A stretch of DNA of 64,000 bases. Source: Diplosphaera chodatii. Taxonomy: Eukaryota; Chlorophyta; Trebouxiophyceae; Prasiolales; Stichococcaceae. This document shows, piece after piece, positions 1 through 11,713 of the stretch. Position 1 is the first letter of the stretch. Every line of letters starts with the position of its first letter. The notes beneath the pieces are model-generated. The model made no database searches. It saw only the letters and a program-made list of their open reading frames with translations, and had not been told where the DNA came from. The stretch lies in NCBI GenBank assembly GCA_032358165.1, contig JAALGY010000030.1, positions 1,302,001 to 1,366,000 of the forward strand. Reading direction: 5' to 3'. The position numbers and the translations under genes were made by a program.

Positions 1-3000
1 CAGCAGCATGCGGACTGCCTGAGGGTCCGGCGAGCTGCGGCTCAGGATGTGGTCGGACACCTGCATGCACATTCCTGCATGTCACTGAAACTGCCAGGAG
101 GGCGTTCAACTCCCCTGACATATGTGTCGTGACTTCACACTTGACCAACCTGTCGAGAGATGCGGCGGCAGAGTGTGTGGTCCTCATCGTGCGTCGCAAG
201 GTCCCACAGCAGGTGCGGCAGCAGCAGCTCCGCGAAAGAGGCCTGCCGGGCGGCCAGCTTGCGGCAGGCTCGCAGTCCTGGTGATGCTGCATACATTGCC
301 AGCGCATCCGCAAAGCGGCAGACCCATTGCTCGTAGCTGCCACTGTCCATGCTGAGCAGAGTGGGACTGCGCAGGGCATCCGACTTGTCCTGCACTGCTG
401 GTGCCTCATCTGCAGGCTCGTCATCGCCATGTGCATAGATCCCGAGATCTGTGCGCAGCGCTTTGTCCAGCTGGGCCAGTGCGGACTGGCCGTCCTTGCC
501 GGCGAGTAACCGCCTGCCAAAGAGTACTCTAGTGTTGTCCGGCCTTCAGATGAGGTAGGGCTCATGCACTTAGATACTCCCAAAAGACAGGCAAGTGGCA
601 CACCTTAGCACAGGCTGGGCCATCCGGATGGCGGCAACATCTGCCACAGTCAAGAAGCCGTGCAGCTGCGTCAAGGCTGCGCCCAACCAGGGCTCAGCAC
701 GGTGCTCCGCTGTCTGACTGCGCTTGCCAGATGCTGGTGCAGCAGCTGGCTGCTGCTCCTCAGCAGGCTGAGTCCTAAGGACCGGCCGAGCAAGGGCGTG
801 CGGATGGAGAGCAATGGCGGAGGGATGCAGCGGGCCGAGCAAAGCTAGCAGTTCGCCTGCGAAATATGTGTGACTGCTGAACTGAGGACACTGCTGGATG
901 CAGTTTTGCAAAATCACAGTTGCAACGTTGACACGTCGACATGTGGATGATGCTGCAGGTATCTCATGGACACGCATGCTCACCAGCCAGCGCTGCCATC
1001 TGCACATCCTGCAGCTCGCTTGACAACCGCACGAGCTTCCAGATGGCGTCAACCACCTGCTGTGACGCTGGCTGCAGTCCTGCTGGTGCGTTGCCAGGGC
1101 TGCATGCAGGTGGGAACAGCGCGTCTGGCTGCTGGTGCAGCTGCTCTATCAGACGCATCATGGAGCGCTGTCGAAGTGAGATCGGGAGGCTAGCAGCCCT
1201 GCGGAGGGCAGGCACTTGAACAGCGTCAGCACCGAGCTATACAGGCGATGACTGCTTGTATATACATGATATGACGTAACAACATCAACAGGTGACAGAC
1301 CTGGCAGCAAAGCGCAGCAGCTGCTTTAATAGTCCATGGCCCTTCTGAAGCTTGTGCAGGTAAGCCTGGACATCTTTCAGATCCTCATCTGCAGACAGAC
1401 ATGCTCACTCAGCATGCTTGTCTGCCCTCTGACCACTGCACATGCCTGCGAATGCAACTAGCACCTGTCACAGACCGACCTGGTGGCAGAGGCTCGGACT
1501 CGGCCAGTGCTGCATGTAAAGCCGGTGGAGCATCCAGGGTCAGCTGGCGCAACAACGCCAGGAGCGCTGCGCGTGCCTCACTGTCATGAGCAGCGCTGCC
1601 GGGAGGGCTAGTGTCCAAGCACTCACTTATGCGTGCCAGCACAGGCAACACATGCCCACTGCACAGCTCCTGCGCTTGCGGCTGTGAGCAGAGCTGTGAG
1701 AACATGCTGCTGAGAAGGCTGCAGCACACCACCTGTGCCTGCCTGCAAGGTGACTCCACGTCGACAGCAGCCAACGACAAGTTGTCGAACAACGACACAT
1801 GCAATGGATATGCTTGTCATTGGCTGAGATATCACTTACCTGTTGTCCATGGCCTGCAGCACGATGTGCACAGCATAGCGGAAGGTGGCAGGCTCGCAGA
1901 CGTTGGGGCCCAACAGCTGAACAAGCGCTTGCAGCGGCGCTAATGCCCGCACGGCATGCCGCGGGTGAATGGCACTGCTCATGTGACTATGCACCAGCAA
2001 CAGCAGTCCCGCCACGACATCAGGGAAGAGCACCTGCACAGGCAGCATTCGGATGGACATGCCGACACCTGTCCGGCTACTCCTGGAGTCACCATGCACT
2101 ACAAGGGAACAGGGCTTTGCAGGTACTGCTGGAAGCATTTGTGCATCAAGCTCCGAGCTTGTAGCTCAAACACCGCACCTCTGCCCAAATGGCCTGCCCT
2201 GTGTACCCTTCCAACAGCTTGTGCACGCTGCGCACAATTGTGACGATGGTGTAAAATGGTCGGGTCAACACGTCTTCAGGTTCGGGGCTGGCCATCAGCA
2301 GCATCTTCCCAATGATGTTGGTGAGGCGGTCGTTGCACACGGTGTTCAGCTCGTCCTCTGCAGGGCAGCCAGCACATGGTATGCCGCTGCGCAGCTGGCG
2401 GTCCAGGAAACACCGTTTCTACAGCAGCCAAGACCAACCTGAAAATGCACGCGTGATGATGCCGCCATGCAGTGTCTTGCGCGCCAGCTGCTGATCAGCA
2501 TGGCGCTCTGACGCGGTCAGCGGGTATGCAAGCCCAAATACGTGGTCCAAATTCCGCAGCAGCAGCTGACCCAGGTCCACTCCTGTGCCACCGAATGTGT
2601 AAATGACACATCACACTGTGTGCATCATGTAGCTGACAACTTGGCTCGTCTCGGAACACCCACAATCGTGCAGCTGATCCCTGCATGGATGTGGGGCAAG
2701 TCCGTACCCATGGCGGAGGCGATGGCAGACAACTCGTCCTGCCGCTGCCCCAACATCAGGACCGACACCAGATACGGTGCATACGACCTCAGGAAGGCCT
2801 CACTGCTGTGTTCTGACGCTGTCTCGGCAGTGAACAGTTCCTGCAGCACCACGCAGGCTACAGCTCGTGATGTCGCAGCAGCAGCAAACATGGTGCATGT
2901 CTGCACAGGAGTAGCCATTACTGCAAGCGACACCTGGACGCTGAGCAGCTCTTGCAGAGAGCAGCCGTTGTGGAACCATGCTGACGCTGTGGACCAGGCA

Positions 3001-6000
3001 AAGATATTCGCGTACGCCGCGCCATCTGGGTAGCCAAGCCGTCGCGCGCACTGGTCCAGCACGCAGAGAGCCTGGCTCATCTGCAGCGGCTGCCGTGCCA
3101 CATGAGTGGCAACCATCACCATGCATTCTGCCTCCAGATGTGGACACGCCAATGCAATGCGACCTGCAGGTGGTGCACACGAGCATGACTGAAGGTGCCT
3201 GAGGCGATGGAAACTTCACAGGCAATGCTGCACGCAAAGGTGCAGGCCTGTCTCGTTATGTGTCTGCCAGGCATGACATGCCCAGTCAACCTGCCTCACC
3301 CAAAGCTAAGATGCTGGTCTCCATGAAAGGCTCCCGCGCCGCATCGAGTGCCACTTGCGCGTTGTCCAGGCAAAGTTCTGCCTTGGCATCATGCCAGTGC
3401 TCCTGAGCTCACCATAAGCAATGTTGTCTTCTATGTGGACGGCAATGGTTGCATCTACCGATACCTTCATGACCTTGGCACAGCAAGCGCGCCTGGACCT
3501 GCACTGGGGCCTGCAGCAGGCTTGGTATGATGCGGGCGCCCTGCACCCGCGCCTGATATGCCTCATTGCTGAGCAGGCCGCACACAAGTTGCGAACCCTT
3601 GTGCAGCAGCTGCTCCGGCAAGTGCAAATGCGAGCCGGCAACTGCTGCCATGACTGCTTGCGCAGCTGCCACACGAGTCTGCCACCGCCACGCAGTTGTG
3701 CCACCACTGTCTGTCATGTGCTCCAGCCACTCCAGCGACTCCTCCAGCACCATGAGCAGGGCGTCTGCAACATGACAAAGGGGGCTGCGTGAGCAAACGC
3801 ATGCCGTTTTGAGTATTTCTTTTCTCACAGAAAGGGACATCCTTGTGGGGACTTGCAATACTGGCAACATGTCACCTTGCAGCCTTGCTTCCTGCACTCA
3901 CCTGCAGGGCGTGCTGCAGCAGGCAGGAGGTGCTGCAGCCCGCGCAGGACACCCAAGAGGGCATGCGGTCTGCTGTTGTGAGTAGCCAGCAGGCCTTGTT
4001 CGCTGTCCAACAGCCGCGCAGCGTCCGCTGCTGCGTCAGCAGCACCAGCTGCCACCGCAATGCAGACTACATCAACCAGGCACAACTCCAGCTCCTCTGG
4101 TGGGGCGATTCCCATCTGCAACATGCGTGCACATTGTCACTGCTGATGACCACCTTGTACCATTGGTGGTGGTGGCATCCTGCACATCGACGTTGCCATG
4201 CTGCTTACAAGTCCCCTTCGAGCGCACACCTCACGAGATGTGCTGAGGCATGTCAGGGCCATCTGGGCAACGCTTTGAGGGGCTGCCCTGGCAAATACCC
4301 TCAGCATTGCTGCGAATTCAAGCCGCAGCGTGTTGCCGCTCTGTTTAGCAGGCCTGCATGTGCAGCAAATTCCTCAGCTTGGCGCTCAGGAGCTCGCCTG
4401 CGAAGTCTGGTGCTGCTGACGCACATCAACGGAGTACCCAGTGCCGCAGTCACGCAGGCGGGCAGGACCTGCTGATGACGGTGCTGCCATCACGGACATC
4501 GAGGTCCACATCAAAGTCGTCCATCACGGCACAATCCATGGCTTGCATGCCAGGGCTCAGGGCCGACTGCTCCGCTGACGCAGCATGTGTGAACGCCGAC
4601 TCCAGTCCGGCAACAAGGTCTGTAAGACAGCTGCGCAAGCAACAGGCTGACCACTGTCATGCCAGAATGCGCACGCATGCTTGTTGATGGACGCGTGCTG
4701 TGTAAGACTTCCTCAACACACCTGGAGAGGTCGTGCTCAGCATGTGTGCCGAGAGCCAGTCCCAGCATTTTCAGGAGGCCAGCTTGTGGCAGAGCAGCCT
4801 TGCCAGGCAACTGCTCGCTCCACAATGTTGACACACGCTGCAAAGCCTCCCTCAGAATGCCTACGGCAACACGTATGCAGCTCGAGGCTCCAGCTCCCTG
4901 ACAACACGACCAATACGACTTCTGCAGAGTCCTGATGTAGCGACACCCAGCTGGGCACCTGAAGACAGGCTCCAGGACTGGACTGCGACAGCCGCATCAG
5001 CCCCGGCAGCGACAACTGCAGCACAGGCAGCGTATGCACCGCACGCCTGCACCAGCGGCGCCAGCGACCAGGGCAGCTGACTGTCATCCTCCAACGTGGT
5101 AGAGGCTGGTGGCAGTCGCGATTGGATCGCTGTATCGAGCTCAGAGCGCGCAGCAGACACCAGCCGTCTCTGAGCAGCAGGTGGCATCTGGAGCTGTTTC
5201 TGCACGTACGCTGAAACACTGCCGCCACCAAGCTGCTCCCGTGCAAGGTCCTCGCCTGTGACATCCATGTCATCAGCACATTGAGTATGTGATGTGAGCA
5301 TTGTGCAGGGTATAGTCATCATCCGCCAACTGCACGACCCATCTCGGCTGTCAGCATGCTGAGCCCTACCGCGCAAGAGGGCCTGCAGCTGTCGGTCTTT
5401 GTCGTTCAGCACCGCACTTGAGCACCAAAGCCGCAGTGGTGGCTGCTCGTCGTCGGGTGTGCTGATACGTGGCAGGCCCAGCAGTGCAGCAAACAAGGCG
5501 GCAAAGTCCGTCCAGGAAGCGTCTTCCGAGGGGCTGCGCAGACTGTATCGAAGCACCCGCTGCCGCAGGTCAACATCATCCAGGGTTGCCGTGTCTGCAT
5601 GTGCAAGGTTCCATGACATGGCATATGACCGGCTCCAATGAAGCACATGAGACACCATCGCAGGAGGGCCTTGCAGATGTCCATGCAGATGTCCCCACCT
5701 CGCTCCGCAACTGCTGCCAGCAACGCCAGGATCTGCCCGTGCGGATCTGGCTGCCGCACCATCAGCAGCTCTGCAAATGAGCGGAAGGTCCCAGAGGCAG
5801 CAACTAAACCGCGTGCGACCAGGCTGGTCAGCAGCAGCAGCACGTTGGCATTCAAGTCCGCCCCTGACTCTGCCTCCAGCTTCAAGGAGACAAACACCTC
5901 CTGCAGCAGGCAGAAGCCTGCATGATGCCGCAGGACGCCTCGCAGTACAGGCTTTTGGCAGATCTCCGACATGCCATATCTTGCAGTTGGGCTGGAACTT

Positions 6001-8511
6001 GCCTGCCACATCTTCGTCCACTGCCCGTGTGCCTGCCGCTGAGGCTGGGCAACTGGGACCTGCGCTGCCACCTGATGCAGCAGCCGCAGCACCCACACCT
6101 GGCACCGGCTGCCGTGCTGGTGCGTGCTAGACAGCGCCGCCGCTGCAGCATCCATTGCTGGAGCCCAGGAGTCCCATGCTGTGAGCGGCATGTGCGCGCC
6201 GTGCTCACACCACAGCAGTGCCGCAACAGCAACAGCCTGCTCTGGCCCGCCTGGGAGCCCCTGCGAAGCCCGCTGTGAGCCAGACAACTGCACGGCAGCA
6301 CGGAAAGCAGGATTCCCAATGTGGGCAGCTGGAAAAGGCACCCTGCATCTGCTCATCAGTGTGCCAAATCAGCATCCATTTCTGGGCGTCGTCGGCACAC
6401 CTTTTGGCGCTTGAGCGGCGGCGGGCCCGTGTCCTCAGCCTGGCCAGTGCCTATGCTGCCAATGTCAGCGGCCAGCCCCGGCGGCGCATGGCCGCGGTGC
6501 CGGCGAAACTGGGACAGAGCACGCAGGCTCAGCAGCGCATGCTGCGCACGTGACAGCTCATCACCAGAGCCCACAGCGGTGGGATCCCTGTGAGTGAAGG
6601 AAGGACGACAAGCTGGTCAGCCAACGAGCAGAGGCGGGACGCACAACACATGGCGACAGCAGCATGGTCAACGCATGCACTCACCCCAACTCGTGCATGC
6701 GGTGCAGGTCGCCGGCAACGAGGTCGTCCAGCTCAGTCACAGCGGCATCCTGCATGCAGGTGCGCTTTGTCATGGCCTGGAGCAGAACACCGCCGTGTCC
6801 TCATCACCAGATGCAACCTAAGCTTGTTGCACCTCGAGCTTGTCCAGCCGCAGTTGGATGCTGGCGTACAGGTGCAGCGTCTCCCTGAGCCGCAGCGAGC
6901 TGGACTTCCAGCACCTGCAGTCGTGTGGACTTGCAAGCGTGTTTTGGTGGCCTCACGGACGACCAGTTCATTGTGCCAAGCGCAGACCCACCTGCACGCT
7001 GTTGCTCGCAGGGTCTCGTGCAGCTGTGCGGCCTTGTTAAAAACATCCAGACCAGAGCCAAGCAGGAAACTGCTGATAGCGCCAAACACGGCGGCCATCA
7101 ACCGTGAGTCATCCCTGCATGCATGCAGTGGAAAGCGACCTGGGCGTCATCGTGTACATGGCACAGCTCACGGGTATGAGTGACACAGGACGCTTTCTCT
7201 CAGTCTGCGTGCCAGAGGTGAGCAATGATTCAGATCGTGGAGTACCAGACACTGTCCAGGGTGCCTGCCAAGCCACAGAAGAACTCGACGGTGTCGCTGC
7301 GGAACTCTCGTGACAGCACATCGCTGAAGGCTGACAGTAGCATCTGCATCGTGCACAAGGCAATTTCAAGGCAGCAGGACTGCCGTCGACCATGCTAATG
7401 AAGCGACATTTGTGTGCTGTTGATCGGCTTTGCAAACCACCATCGACACATGACATGATGCCACACCTGTAATGTGGATACCAGTCGGAAGGTGTCCTCA
7501 CCGCGGTCCAGCACAGCCGTGTTGCTGGTCCGACTCTCCAGCTGCGACATGACGATGTCCAGCAACCCTGTGCCCAAGTCAACATGCCAGCATCATGCAC
7601 GAGGGAAGGCGAGCCCCAGGAAAGCAGCTCATCCTGCCAATGCATACGCAGTCAGGCACTGCCACAGTCTGCCAGATGCGAGATGAAGAGAGAGTCGATG
7701 CAGATCGACCGATGCGCAGCCGGCACCGCACCTTGCGCGTCCTCTGGCTTTGCGCAATCACAGTACGACGGCGTGGAGAGGAGGTGCGTCCGCAGCACAG
7801 CAGCATATTCTGACCCGATGACGGTCGACATGCCAGCGACGGCAAGCACTTCCCGAACGTGTGCGAATAGCTTGGCCGCACGCCACGATAGCAACGTGGA
7901 GCTCCCTGCGATGTCGGCACGCTGGTCAACCACCATGTACTGAAAGCAGAGTGCCCACTGCTGCAGCCGCACAGCAAGCAAACGACCTGCACACTGACCT
8001 GACCGTGATTCATCCTGGGCAACGGCGACGAGCCGTCTGAACAGCTTGAATGCGTTGACATCGACGGCCTTCTTTTTGCGGATCTCTGCGGCATTGTTGC
8101 GGATAACGAGCGCCGCCAACCCAGGCCACGACTCCACTGCGAGACCAGCTTCTGAATGTATGATAACCGTCAGAGGATCTGCACATTCATCGCACATTGC
8201 GAATGCAGCATGTCACTACACCTGGGATCTTGTCCTGCGCATGCAGCGCTGATGTCTTGAGGTCAAGCGCGGACAGAATGGTAATGCTGTCCAGCAGCTT
8301 GCTGCACTCCTTGATGCCTTCCTGCATGCGTTGACATTGCACATCATTGAAGAATGACCAGGTGTATGCACGGCTCTCAGTCACAACGTTTCTGCTCATG
8401 CATGCAGGAGCTGCTTGTCTCGGATTGCGGGGTGAACACCTTTCGTGTTGTGACCTTGTCCGCCTGTAGCAGGTGCCTAACCTTCTCGATCGCTTGCAAC
8501 TCTAACGACAT
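1..8511 (-). CDS. ATM: ATM/Tel1-type PIKK checkpoint kinase, N-terminal and central part (3' end outside window)
   Basis: ATM is the nuclear kinase that signals DNA double-strand breaks. The gene is read on the minus strand in many short exons. Exon 1 (8440-8511) encodes 24 residues ending VTTRK; exon 2 (8222-8321) continues EGIKECSKLL. Joined, they make a TAN motif, the N-terminal signature of ATM/Tel1. Further exons give helical-repeat segments that follow the order of ATM from memory: a block near 2.7-3.15 kb (RRLGY, then FLRSYAPYLVSVL and DELSAIA), one at 2.15-2.34 kb (TNIIGKMLLMA), one at 1.41-1.80 kb, and one at 0.14-0.40 kb (YEQWVCRFADALAM, LLPHLLWDL). The FAT and kinase domains should lie beyond position 1. 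The ATG at 8511 is chosen because an in-frame TGA lies eight codons upstream with no ATG between. Family call is strong; many internal splice sites are not fixed. Confidence 0.85.
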
Positions 8512-8809
8512 CGATCCATCTGCATCAGATCATACTTGCACGCAGCCTTGCAAACATGCAATGGGTGTGAGACCTGCTGACAGGATCTGAGGGGCCATGT
8601 GCTGCGCGTGCTGAGGCCCACGTGATGATGGTGGTTACATCCCATATACTCCACTGGTCACACAACTGAGGCCCACGGTGAGCTGTCATAGTGTCATTGC
8701 CAAAGATGCTTACTTAGCGCGCAAAGTGACGCAGGGCACCGACGCTGGTTCATGTCACAAACTTGATTTTGCATGCCGCTACAAACAGCTTCAGCTCGTG
8801 TTCAAGTCT
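8512..8809. other. Intergenic, ATM upstream region
   Basis: About 300 bases between the ATM start codon and the first unit of the repeat element. It probably holds the ATM promoter and 5' leader; I see no gene or clear motif in it. Confidence 0.5.
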
Positions 8810-8990
8810 CACATTCCCCTTTTTTTATTCAGTCACACTCCCATAGCTGCCCTCGATGTGCATAAACTGGTCTCACGTTACCCTTTTTTTATTCGGTCAC
8901 ACGCCCATAGCTTGCCCTCGATGTGCATCACCGGTCTCTCACATTACCCTTTTTTTTCTGAGTCACACGCCCATAGCTGCCCTCCGTGTG

Positions 8991-9480
8991 CATCATTGGT
9001 CTCTCACATTCCCCTTTTTTATTGAGCCACTCCCTTAGCTGCCCTCGGTGTGCATAAACTGGTCTCACATTACCCTTTTTTTGTTGCCCAAACTGTGGTC
9101 CTGTTCACGGCGTGTTCTGTAAAAAACGGGTAATGTGGTCATCCTCCGGGAGTGGCTCAATAAAAAAAGGGGAATGTGGTCATACTAGCACCATTCATCA
9201 TTGGTCTCTCACATTCCCCTTTCTATTGAGCCACTCCCTTAGCTGCCCTCGGTGTGCATAAACTGGTCTCACATTACCCTTTTTTTGTTGCCCAAACTGT
9301 GGTCCTGTTCACGGCGTGTTCTGTAAAAAAAGGGTAAAGTGGTCATCAGTTGGACGTAGTCCAATAAAAAAAGGGGAATGTGGTCATACTAGCACCATTC
9401 ATCACCGGTCTCTCACGTTCCCCTTTTTTTATTGTGACACAATCCCATAGCTGCTCTTGATATACCCTGCACACTTCTGC
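8991..9480. repeat. 205-bp tandem repeat inside array A
   Basis: Units begin with CATCATTGG or CATCACCGG at 8991, 9196 and 9400, giving periods of 205 and 204 bases. Units 1 and 2 each contain a forward and an inverted A-tract/GGGG module separated by the phrase CCAAACTGTGGTCC, so each unit can fold back on itself. Unit 3 diverges after its start. Confidence 0.85.
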
Positions 9481-10410
9481 CCTGGTCTCACGTTTCCCTT
9501 TTTTTATCGAGCCACTCCGTAGCGGCTCTCTTGCAGTACCGGCGCACAGCACAACTGGTCTCACATTCCCCCTTTTTTATTGCACAAACCGTTGTCTTTT
9601 CACGGCAACGTCTATGTCAAAATAAAGGGGTTAAAGTGGTCCTCAATAGCAGTGTGAGCAATAAAGAAAGGGGAAAGTGGTCATCAGTTGGGCGTGGTGC
9701 AATTGAAAAAAGGGAAACGTGGTCATCAATAACATGTGTGCAACAAAAAAAGGGTAAAGTGGTCATCGTGCGGTAATCATCATGCGTGCCTGTCATCATT
9801 GCAGGCGCCTCTACATGCCGTTCGTCGTGACCGCTCATCCCCTCTTTTTATTGCGCCACGCCCATAGTCTCGATGAAAAGAGGGAAATTGGTAAAGCAGC
9901 AACGCTGTGCGAAATTAATAGGGGAAAGTGGTCATGCTACCGGGACATCTCGCAACAAAACAAGGGAATCGACCACGTAGACCTGTTGTATCCGTAATCA
10001 CAATGTGGGCAATGAAAAGAGGGTAATGTGGTCATGCTAGCACTGCATCGAGGAAACGTGGTCATCAGTTGGGCGTGGTGCAGCAAGAAAGGGGGAACGT
10101 GGTCACCCGTCAGTCTATCGTTACCTCTTTCTTACAAGATTTCGGCGCCGGTCATGCTTCTCCACGTTTCCCTTTTTGAATCGACCAACGAGACAGTCCC
10201 CTTTGGTTTGCCGAACGCGCTTACATCCACGCGTCCCTGCTTGTTTGATCGAGAGCCGCCAGCCCCTTTCCAGTGCGGAGCGAATGGTTGAAGGCGATTG
10301 AGCAGGTGCGGAGCGCCAGCATTAAACAAACGGCGGCCGACCGAGCACTTCGACCACGGGAAATTGCGTTTTGACCAGGCTCCAAGCCATGGTTGGACCG
10401 GGGGGTGGGC

Positions 10411-10422
10411 GGTTCGATCCCC
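10411..10422 (+). promoter_or_regulatory. Pol III B-box-like sequence (T-arm of a tRNA-like fragment)
   Basis: GGTTCGATCCCC matches the tRNA T-arm/B-box consensus GGTTCRANYCC. It sits in a roughly 290-base non-modular segment (10150-10440) inside array A. I could not fold a whole tRNA around it, so it is better read as a SINE-like or degraded tRNA-derived fragment. Confidence 0.4.
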
Positions 10423-10840
10423 GGTGCTAGTATGACCACATGATTGTAAAAAAAGGGTAATGTGGTCAGGGTAACGTGAGACAATAGCAAACGTGAGTCA
10501 ATATAAAAAGGGGAAAGTGGTCAGCAGTAACAGTGGTCAAACAGAAAGGGGGGACACTGGTCAACTGAAACAGAAGACTGCCCAAACAGAATGAACCAGA
10601 CAGTTGCACGCAGTGCCATAGTATGACCACTTTCCCCTTTTTTTACGGCACCCACTGCCCCTTTAGAATGAGCGTGGTCTGATACAAAAAAGGGGCAACG
10701 TGGTCACCCGCCGGGCACTCGTCCGAGTTGAAAGGCAACCATGGTCAGACAAAGCGGGTGTCAAGCAGTGGATCAGGCCGAGGACTACGGTCGGCTGAAT
10801 GGGCACCGTTTCCTGGTCGTACTGTCAAGGGACACACACG

Positions 10841-10988
10841 GCCGGAGTGTGACCACTTTACCCTTTTTTTACAGCACGCCCCCCTTCCAAACACGCGTGG
10901 TCGGCAATGCTGCAGCCGGAGTGTGACCACTTTACCCTTTTTTTACAGCACGCCCCCCTTTCAAACACGCGTGGTCGGCAATGCTGCA
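10841..10988. repeat. 74-bp tandem duplication inside array A
   Basis: Two nearly identical units start GCCGGAGTGTGACCAC at 10841 and 10915. Each carries one CCCTTTTTTT module and an ACACGCGTGGTCGGC phrase. The near identity suggests recent duplication. Confidence 0.85.
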
Positions 10989-11136
10989 AAAGGGAAACGA
11001 GAGACCAAATCAAAAAGGGGCAACGTGGTCACCCGTCGGGCGGTGGTCAAATGGAACACTGGTCAGCCGTGGTCGCGGCATGGTCGCGGCATGGCGTCCC
11101 GGTGCTGGTCGGATTCGGTGGGGTTTGGTCGGGGTT

Positions 11137-11170
11137 CAGGGAGGTTTCAGGGAGGTTTCAGGGAGGTTTC
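11137..11170 (+). repeat. Short 11-bp tandem repeat (three units)
   Basis: Three consecutive copies of CAGGGAGGTTT. It lies in the 11.05-11.24 kb interior of array A, which otherwise lacks the A-tract modules. Confidence 0.8.
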
Positions 11171-11713
11171 AAGGCCCGAACCTTCCGGCATGTGACAGTT
11201 GGTTCGGGGGACGGGAACCCTGCCAATGCAAGCTTTCGACTGTTTCAGTTGACCAGTGTCCCCCCGTTTCTGTTTGACCACTGTCCAACTGGTGACCACT
11301 CTCCCCTATGTTTTTTGCACACGCTGCTATTGATGACCACGTTCCCCGGTTTTTGCTGTGGCCACGCCCGACTGATGACCACGTTACCCTTTTTTTATAG
11401 ACCACGCCGTGAAAAGACCCTCAGTTTGGGCAATAAAAAAAGGGAAACGTGAGACTCTGATGTTGACCGGCACCGAGACTATGGGCATGGTGCAATAAAA
11501 AAAGGGAAACGTGAGATCAGTTTTAAACGTCGAGGCAAGCTATGGGCGTGGCTCAATAAAAAAAGGGGAATGTGAGACCAGGTTATGCACATCGAGGGCA
11601 GCTATGGGATTGTGACTCAATAAAAAAAGGGTAATGTGTAGAGACAAGGATTGTCTTCATCAAGTTCCTGGTCAGCTGCCTTCAAATGCTGACGTGCCAG
11701 CAGCGGCGCGACA

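Larger units (their letters stand above)
8810..11638. repeat. Array A: 2.8-kb repeat element with inverted ends
   Basis: The left end (8810-8884, beginning CACATTCCCC) and the right end (11564-11638, ending GGGTAATGTG) are reverse complements over about 75 bases with roughly six differences by eye. Between them are dozens of short modules in both orientations: a run of about seven A, then GGGG or GGGT, a short spacer, then GTGGTCA or GTGAGAC (or the reverse complement). Longer shared units contain GCCATAGC-like and TGCCCTCG-like words. The element includes a 205-bp tandem repeat and a 74-bp tandem repeat. No ORF looks coding. It resembles a foldback or MITE-like element with subterminal repeats; no clear target-site duplication is seen. 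Confidence 0.8.

Noticed and set aside
8810..11638. CRISPR-like look of short repeats separated by unique stretches.
   Set aside because: Repeat units vary in length and orientation, spacers are irregular, and the surroundings are clearly eukaryotic.
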